DNA from: a bacterium | Lineage (GTDB): Bacteria; Margulisbacteria; Marinamargulisbacteria; JAAEMD01 | Assembly: GCA_024225875.1 (NCBI GenBank) | Contig: JAAEMD010000568.1 | Location: 1 to 37,209 of the forward strand | Direction: 5' to 3' | DNA: 37,209 bases | The notes under the pieces: model-generated | Told to the model about the DNA's origin: nothing | Databases searched by the model: none | The model's input: only the letters and a program-made list of their open reading frames with translations | Program-made: the position numbers and the translations under genes | Part shown: positions 32,965-37,209 of the stretch, in pieces | Numbering within the stretch: the stretch's first letter is position 1 | How the letters are laid out: the number at the start of each line of letters is the position of its first letter

Positions 32965-34941
32965 CTAGCACTCAGCTCTTCTTATATCCATAACATTAAG
33001 ACGTAATCTGGATTTAGATGTTCCTTTTTTTGATTTGTGATGATCTATGTCGACAGTGAAAATAAGATCGTATTTTGTTCCAGTGTTATTACTTACAACC
33101 TCACAATACTGTTCCCAGAGACCAAAGCCAACAGCATCTATATGCGCTGGTGCTGATTTTATAGATATATTTTCCGGTCGTAAAACAAGAAATTCTACAT
33201 GCGGAGTTCTATTCTTTTGATACTTATTACCAAATGATCTTGCTTTGCTTAAGGTACAGTTTTTAATAATAAATAGTGGATATTCGAAGACCTGTCCATA
33301 AGGCATTAAGGTATCCAGCTTATTGATTAAATTATGATTGATATCTTGATATTTTGTCTCATCGATAATTTCATATGAATACTTAAACTTATCTTCAGGC
33401 AGAGAATCCATTTCAAGGCGGATAATTCTAAGCAGCTCAGAAATATCATTTTTATGAAAAGTAAAACCACAGGCCTGAGCATGCCCTCCAAACGCGTTAA
33501 CCATTCTTTTGCCAAGCATGGTTTCTACTTCAACTTTAAATATTGAACGATTATGTTTTGCTTCAAATTTATTTATAACGCACTCCATTATCTTGTACAT
33601 ATTAATTGTTGGTATACTTCTTATGGATGCTCTGATATAAGGGCTGTTAGTATATTCTGTTAAGATCATAGCAGGTCGAAGGAAGCGATCACGAAGCCGA
33701 TCAGTATCAATACCAATTACACCGGGGTTCCAGTTATGACCTTTTATAATCGTTATTTTATCGGTGTCCTTTACCTGTTCTTTAATTAAGCGGTCTATTT
33801 CATTTTCAATTGCAACTGTTATATATTTTCTTTTTTCATTTACATCATCAACTAAAAGCGCTTCCTTTTGTGCATGCGGCTCCTGTTTTATTCTTAAATC
33901 TTTTTCTATTACATAATCGAACTTTTTTAAAACCTTATTCGCTTTTTTTGCATTTTTTTTGCCAGTACCTAAAATTAAAAGATCCACAACAATACGTGAG
34001 TCCGGTATGTTTTCATGTCTATTGCCAATACGTCCAGGAGCGTTTAATCTTGGAGAAATGGTTCTGCTTATGTTTCGTGCTTTATACTTTTTAATATAAG
34101 AACCGCTAATCATCTTTAATGCTCTCAGTCCTTCTTTATGAGTATTATTTAACGCTTCAATGCCTTTTTTTACTATTATGCGATTCATAGGGCTGATAAA
34201 AGACATTCTGTCCGAAATGGTCCCAAGAGCAGTAATTGCTAATAAATGATCCATAAGATCTTTGGAGATAGTTCTGCCGAGCCTTTCAAATATAGCAAGT
34301 ATAAGTTTAAAGGAAACTCCCGCACCGGCAAGAAATTTTGCCGGATTATCGTCCGGTACCAGAAAGGGATTTATTATCGCATATGCGTCTGGCAGGTTTT
34401 TACTTATTTTATGATGGTCTGTGATAATAACATCAATACCGACAGAGTTTGCATAGTTTGTTACTACTACATCGTTGCTGCCACAATCAGAAGTAATTAA
34501 TAAATTGGCTTTAAGTTTTTTTGATTGATCTATAATTCTTGTTTGTATCCCATGCCCTTCAACTGGTCTTATGGGAAAATCATAATAAACATCCAGCCCC
34601 AGAGCTTTAAGCCCGATAATCAGTACCGCAGCCCCTGTTGTTCCGTCTGCGTCAGGATCTCCCTGGACCATCACTTTTTCTTCAAGGGCTATAGCACGTT
34701 GAAGACGTTCTGTAGCTTTCAGTAAATTCTCAGGGCTGGATACACCATAAGTGTCTGTAATCATTGTATCCGGTGGGCAGATGAATTTTAAAATTTCTTC
34801 TTTTTTGCCGTTCCCTGTATTCCTGGCTAAAAGGATCTTTGCTAAAAGAGGGTCTAAATTTAACTCAGATGACAACTTGTTTATTTTTTCCTGGTCAATA
34901 TTACAATAATGCCATCTTTTTCTATTTTGTGGTAATCTCAT
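32965..34941 (-). CDS. recJ: RecJ-type single-stranded-DNA exonuclease (DHH family)
   Basis: 658 residues. WHYCNID opens as in RecJ. Motif I is GDPDADGTT (94-102) with Asp95/97/99, the LITSDCGSND motif has Asp152, and the DHH motif itself is ITDHHK (175-177). SPRLNAPGRIG and GHNWNPGVIGI follow, and DHHA1 has NAFGGHAQACGFTF. The C-terminal OB-like domain ends near IRRAEC. It degrades single-stranded DNA 5' to 3' in recombination and mismatch repair. It is ~80 residues longer than typical RecJ, the extra lying between the two catalytic halves (a Lys-rich helix LILGTGKKNAKKANKV) and the tail. Divergent from the next gene, with its own leaderless-type promoter. Confidence 0.94.
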   Translation of the reverse strand: MRLPQNRKRWHYCNIDQEKINKLSSELNLDPLLAKILLARNTGNGKKEEILKFICPPDTMITDTYGVSSPENLLKATERLQRAIALEEKVMVQGDPDADGTTGAAVLIIGLKALGLDVYYDFPIRPVEGHGIQTRIIDQSKKLKANLLITSDCGSNDVVVTNYANSVGIDVIITDHHKISKNLPDAYAIINPFLVPDDNPAKFLAGAGVSFKLILAIFERLGRTISKDLMDHLLAITALGTISDRMSFISPMNRIIVKKGIEALNNTHKEGLRALKMISGSYIKKYKARNISRTISPRLNAPGRIGNRHENIPDSRIVVDLLILGTGKKNAKKANKVLKKFDYVIEKDLRIKQEPHAQKEALLVDDVNEKRKYITVAIENEIDRLIKEQVKDTDKITIIKGHNWNPGVIGIDTDRLRDRFLRPAMILTEYTNSPYIRASIRSIPTINMYKIMECVINKFEAKHNRSIFKVEVETMLGKRMVNAFGGHAQACGFTFHKNDISELLRIIRLEMDSLPEDKFKYSYEIIDETKYQDINHNLINKLDTLMPYGQVFEYPLFIIKNCTLSKARSFGNKYQKNRTPHVEFLVLRPENISIKSAPAHIDAVGFGLWEQYCEVVSNNTGTKYDLIFTVDIDHHKSKKGTSKSRLRLNVMDIRRAEC

Positions 34942-34947
34942 AACAAC

Positions 34948-34953
34948 ATGATA
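34948..34953 (-). promoter_or_regulatory. -10 box (TATCAT) for recJ, predicts leaderless mRNA
   Basis: On the minus strand TATCAT (5/6 to consensus) ends 6 bases before the ATG at 34941; no SD. Confidence 0.4.
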
Positions 34954-35002
34954 ACTTGTGCTACACGAATAGGGAAGAGATTGATGTTATTTGTTACTAA
35001 TA

Positions 35003-35011
35003 TGTTAAAAT
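35003..35011 (+). promoter_or_regulatory. Extended -10 (TGTTAAAAT) for the LIC12162-type gene, predicts leaderless mRNA
   Basis: TGT-TAAAAT ends 6 bases before the ATG at 35018; no SD. A TTGATG hexamer 19 bases upstream (34981-34986) could be a weak -35. The spacing is the same as for the genes at 5269 and 6104. Confidence 0.5.
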
Positions 35012-35017
35012 AACATA

Positions 35018-36706
35018 ATGAAAAAGCTGTATTTAGGAAAAATTGACAGGGCATATAATAAAAGCAGGGATATCCCTTTCTGGGCAGGTTGTTTTCCAGG
35101 TACGGATGATTACAGTTATGACGAATCTGTATTGATGTCATATATTAATTCAGGCAGAAAATACACAAAAAAGAACCAGCTGTTAGTTGAAAATATAGCG
35201 AGATACTATTTTTTGCCAAAGCTGGCTATAGAGCTTAACTGCTTACATAATGTGAATTATTCCTGTAAATTCTGGGAGCCGGTGCTTTTTAACTGGCTGT
35301 ATTTAGTAACTGCCTGTGCCTGGATGCATTTTCTTAATGTCAGGGAATTTACGGCATCTCATAAGGATGAGTGTTTTGAAGTTTATGTCTTTAATAAAAA
35401 ACAGGAATGGCGTTTTGTGGATACTTTTGATTTTTATCAAAGAGGTATGTCAAGCAGTCTATTCCACCACTGGCTTTTAACCAGGATTACTGACAGGGAG
35501 ATGCCGGCATCCTGGAAAAGGAAAGCGCAGGAGTTTGATATAGCACCGGCAATACAGGATGAGAGTATAAAAGATTATAGAAGCAGAAGGTGTATTGGTA
35601 TTAAGGGGCTGGGAGATACAGGACAAATTATACTTTCTATTATCCTGGCCCTTAAACCTGCAGGAAAAACTGATGAAGATAATTTTATTTGCCCTGTTCT
35701 GGAGCAGCCGGATGAAAATCTTTTGAAAACAATGCCGGAATCTTTTATTTCTATCATTGAGGAAATTATCAGAGAGACCATGCCCTTATCTTTTAATGAG
35801 TATTTTTATCGCTATAATAAAAGAGCAAAAAGTAAAAGATATACTAAAGGAAAAATAAGATTAACTGGCCCTGTAAATCATTTTCATGAACAGATGAAGT
35901 ATTATCTTGGGCATGCTCTTATGCATGGTGAAAAAGTTATTTGTACCCAGCATGGTGGTGCGTATGGACAACTACAGTCTCTGGTGGGAGCGATTTTAGA
36001 ATATAATTACTATGGTTTTTTTTCCTGGGGCTGGAAAAAACATGATCAATATAAGGGTAGAATTTATGATCTGCCTTCTCCTTTTCTACAAAAATTTTCG
36101 GATAGACATAAATTTAAAGATAATAAACTGATATTTGTTAGTGGTGACATAAACCCGTTACATTCAACTGTATTTCAGAGCGGCCCTGTTAATGAGGAAC
36201 TGTTTTTATATGGAAAAGAGAAAAAGAGATTTATTTCATTATTAGATAAGAATATTTTAAAACAGGTATTATTCAGGCCATACCCACACACTACAGGATC
36301 ATTAAATGAGCTGCAATACATTAAAAAAACCTATAAAGATATTGCTGTTTGTGAAGGAGATCTTAATTCAAAAATACTGAAGAGCCGGCTGGTTGTGATT
36401 GATCAGCCTATGACAACGCTGCTGATTGTTATATCTGCCAATATCCCTTTTATCGGGTTCTGGGATAAGTCTTTATGGAAAATGTGCCAGCAGGCAGAGC
36501 CCTTGTTTGAGGAACTTGAAAAAGCTGGTGTTATTTTTGGTAATGCTGCTGCTGCTGCTGATAAAGTTAATGAGATTTGGCCCGGGATAGAAAAATGGTG
36601 GCAGCAGTCCGATATTCAGGCTATACGTAAAGAATGGTGTTTCAGGTTTGCCAGGAAAAAAAAGCACTGGTGGAAGGAATGGTTATCGATTTTATGGAAG
36701 ATATAA
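35018..36706 (+). CDS. LIC12162-family putative transferase (O-antigen associated)
   Basis: 562 residues. The pattern fits the TIGR04331 (LIC12162) family of putative transferases found in O-antigen or surface-polysaccharide clusters. Central motifs are KVICTQHGGAYGQL (HGGAYG at 312-317), FFSWGWKKHD and FRPYPHTTG, then VVIDQPMTTLLIVISANIPFIGFWD, which looks like the C-terminal lobe of a GT-B-type glycosyltransferase. An Ala5 run encoded by GCT repeats is at 510-514. No signal peptide. Divergent from recJ. The exact sugar and acceptor are unknown. The family call is from memory of these motifs. Confidence 0.8.
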   Translation: MKKLYLGKIDRAYNKSRDIPFWAGCFPGTDDYSYDESVLMSYINSGRKYTKKNQLLVENIARYYFLPKLAIELNCLHNVNYSCKFWEPVLFNWLYLVTACAWMHFLNVREFTASHKDECFEVYVFNKKQEWRFVDTFDFYQRGMSSSLFHHWLLTRITDREMPASWKRKAQEFDIAPAIQDESIKDYRSRRCIGIKGLGDTGQIILSIILALKPAGKTDEDNFICPVLEQPDENLLKTMPESFISIIEEIIRETMPLSFNEYFYRYNKRAKSKRYTKGKIRLTGPVNHFHEQMKYYLGHALMHGEKVICTQHGGAYGQLQSLVGAILEYNYYGFFSWGWKKHDQYKGRIYDLPSPFLQKFSDRHKFKDNKLIFVSGDINPLHSTVFQSGPVNEELFLYGKEKKRFISLLDKNILKQVLFRPYPHTTGSLNELQYIKKTYKDIAVCEGDLNSKILKSRLVVIDQPMTTLLIVISANIPFIGFWDKSLWKMCQQAEPLFEELEKAGVIFGNAAAAADKVNEIWPGIEKWWQQSDIQAIRKEWCFRFARKKKHWWKEWLSILWKI

Positions 36707-36735
36707 AAGTTTTTGTTAACTTATGAACTCTCTTT

Positions 36736-36849
36736 TTAAGGGAGCGCCCCTTTTACCTTTATTTCCTTTTTTATTGTTTTTCTGGCTAAATCACCCTGTT
36801 TTGTGACAACGCCAACATATATTTTACCTTCCGGAATGAATTCTTTTGA
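36736..36849 (-). pseudogene. C-terminal fragment of an unidentified gene
   Basis: Reading on the minus strand, an open stretch of 37 codons ends in TAA at 36736-36738 and contains EFIPEGKIYVGVVTKQGDLA then RKTIKKEIKVKGALP, which looks like true coding sequence. It is cut by a stop exactly where the IS630-like remnant begins (36845-36852), as expected if the insertion broke the gene. Family not recognised. Confidence 0.4.
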
Positions 36850-36991
36850 TCAAGCAGCATTCAAAAAGCACTACTAGACATTTTCATCTCAATTAAAAGA
36901 AGATGAAACAGTTGTATTTATGGATGGCATTCATCCTGCACATAATTTAGAAACAGTAACAGCCTGGATTAAGGAATCTTTGGATCTTTAG
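36845..36991 (+). pseudogene. IS630-type transposase remnant
   Basis: The frame from 36845 reads FDQAAFKKHY, a TAG stop, then ..LKEDETVVFMDGIHPAHN and LETVTAWI before another stop. The V-F-(M/L)-D-x-x-H-P-x-H-N...W(I) pattern is the first-Asp region of IS630-type transposases. Only ~48 codons remain, with an internal stop and no N- or C-terminal parts, so it is non-functional. Inverted ends were not found. Confidence 0.6.
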
Positions 36992-37046
36992 CAGACTGAC
37001 CGGATTTATTTTTAATGGAGCCTGGATCTATTAAATAAGCTTTATT

Positions 37047-37068
37047 AAAGCAGATTCGTGCTTTTTTT
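37047..37068 (+). terminator. Intrinsic terminator
   Basis: AAAGCA (37047-37052) and TGCTTT (37059-37064) form a 6-bp stem with loop GATTCG, in a run of seven T (37062-37068). It is oriented to stop plus-strand transcription coming from the LIC12162-type gene or the transposase remnant. Confidence 0.5.
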
Positions 37069-37114
37069 AGGTCACGTCAAGAAAAGAGTGTAATTTAGCC
37101 ATCATAAACAAAAC

Positions 37115-37209
37115 TTAAGCCGCCTTTTTTTCTATCTGATTAGCCAAAAACAAATGAAGTCTATCGGGCTTTATGTAAGCTTTACCAGAAGCCCAATCAG
37201 CCTGATACT
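37115..37209 (-). CDS. C-terminal end of a minus-strand gene (cut by window edge)
   Basis: The minus-strand frame is open from the right edge to a TAA at 37115-37117 and reads YQADWASGKAYIKPDRLHLF followed by LANQIEKKAA. The composition looks coding. No family can be named from 30 residues; a transposase or small DNA-binding protein is conceivable given the neighbouring remnants. Confidence 0.45.
   Translation of the reverse strand, partial: YQADWASGKAYIKPDRLHLFLANQIEKKAA

Larger units (their letters stand above)
36707..37114. other. Degraded stretch with gene and transposase remnants
   Basis: No intact gene. It holds, left to right, a minus-strand C-terminal fragment (36736-36849), a plus-strand IS630-type transposase remnant (36845-36991) and a T-tailed hairpin (37047-37068). 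A tiny minus-strand frame MAKLHSFLDVT near 37070-37105 is too short to call. Confidence 0.5.

Noticed and set aside
36545..36559. Five tandem GCT units
   Set aside because: In-frame Ala5 run in the LIC12162-type protein; too short to claim a contingency repeat.
36738..36754. AAGGG/CCCTT hairpin after the LIC12162-type gene as terminator
   Set aside because: Overlaps the end of the minus-strand gene fragment and has only a four-T tail; the T7 hairpin at 37047 is better.
1..37209. CRISPR arrays or long tandem repeats
   Set aside because: No regularly spaced direct repeats seen anywhere in the window.

Overview
The window is AT-rich bacterial chromosome (about two thirds A+T by eye) from a diderm. 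LptA and LptC (LPS transport), a WecG/TagA-type and a family 2 glycosyltransferase, a sugar-formyltransferase-like protein and a LIC12162-type O-antigen-associated protein all point to an outer membrane with complex surface polysaccharide. I cannot place the phylum. The mixture (UPF0182, large PurQ, LIC12162 family, Bacteroidetes-like C-terminal sorting-type domains, a long ankyrin protein) suits one of the less studied diderm lineages better than a model proteobacterium.

Layout. 1-3787: a run of exported or surface-type genes (tail-fibre/S74-like C-terminus cut by the window edge, an exported lipase with a coathanger-type C-terminal domain, a small beta-barrel-like protein, an unknown exported protein), ending at a tRNA-Val(GAC). 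4167-5269: a minus-strand pair, an L,D-transpeptidase-like (Tlde1/DUF2778-like) protein and an overlapping four-helix membrane protein, resembling an effector/immunity pair, followed by a spacer with strong inverted repeats. 6104-9763: FtsK and homoserine dehydrogenase. 9820-14933: a ~17-repeat ankyrin protein, a formyltransferase and a divergent WecG/TagA glycosyltransferase, and a basic-N-terminus protein with a propeller-like C-terminus. 14973-20142: PhoB/PhoR-like two-component pair closed by a terminator, NadC, family 4 uracil-DNA glycosylase, an M15 peptidase overlapping a XerC/D recombinase. 20537-22315: an unrecognised 592-residue protein made of three related repeats. 22408-23574: cupin and, on the other strand, RsmH. 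23875-32912: a long plus-strand run (LptA, thioredoxin-reductase-like flavoprotein, PurQ, a PurS-like protein, glycosyltransferase, TPR protein, LptC, pseudouridine synthase, tRNA-Met, UPF0182 protein, FmdB zinc ribbon). 32965-36706: RecJ divergent from the LIC12162-type protein. The right end is degraded: a C-terminal gene fragment, an IS630-type transposase remnant, a terminator and the tail of another minus-strand gene.

The most general signal concerns gene starts. At least eight first-in-transcript genes have a sigma-70-type -10 box (several extended TGnTATAAT or TGnTAAAAT) ending only 6-9 bases before the start codon, with no Shine-Dalgarno. Genes inside operons usually have a clear AAGGA/GGGAG site. 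This predicts leaderless mRNAs for transcript-leading genes. In the 27-bp gap between the formyltransferase and WecG genes, two such -10 boxes on opposite strands touch each other.

Working together: LptA/LptC, the glycosyltransferases, the formyltransferase and the LIC12162 protein serve the LPS/O-antigen surface; FtsK and the Xer recombinase could serve chromosome segregation; PurQ/PurS-like, NadC, Hom, RsmH, RecJ, UDG and the pseudouridine synthase are housekeeping.
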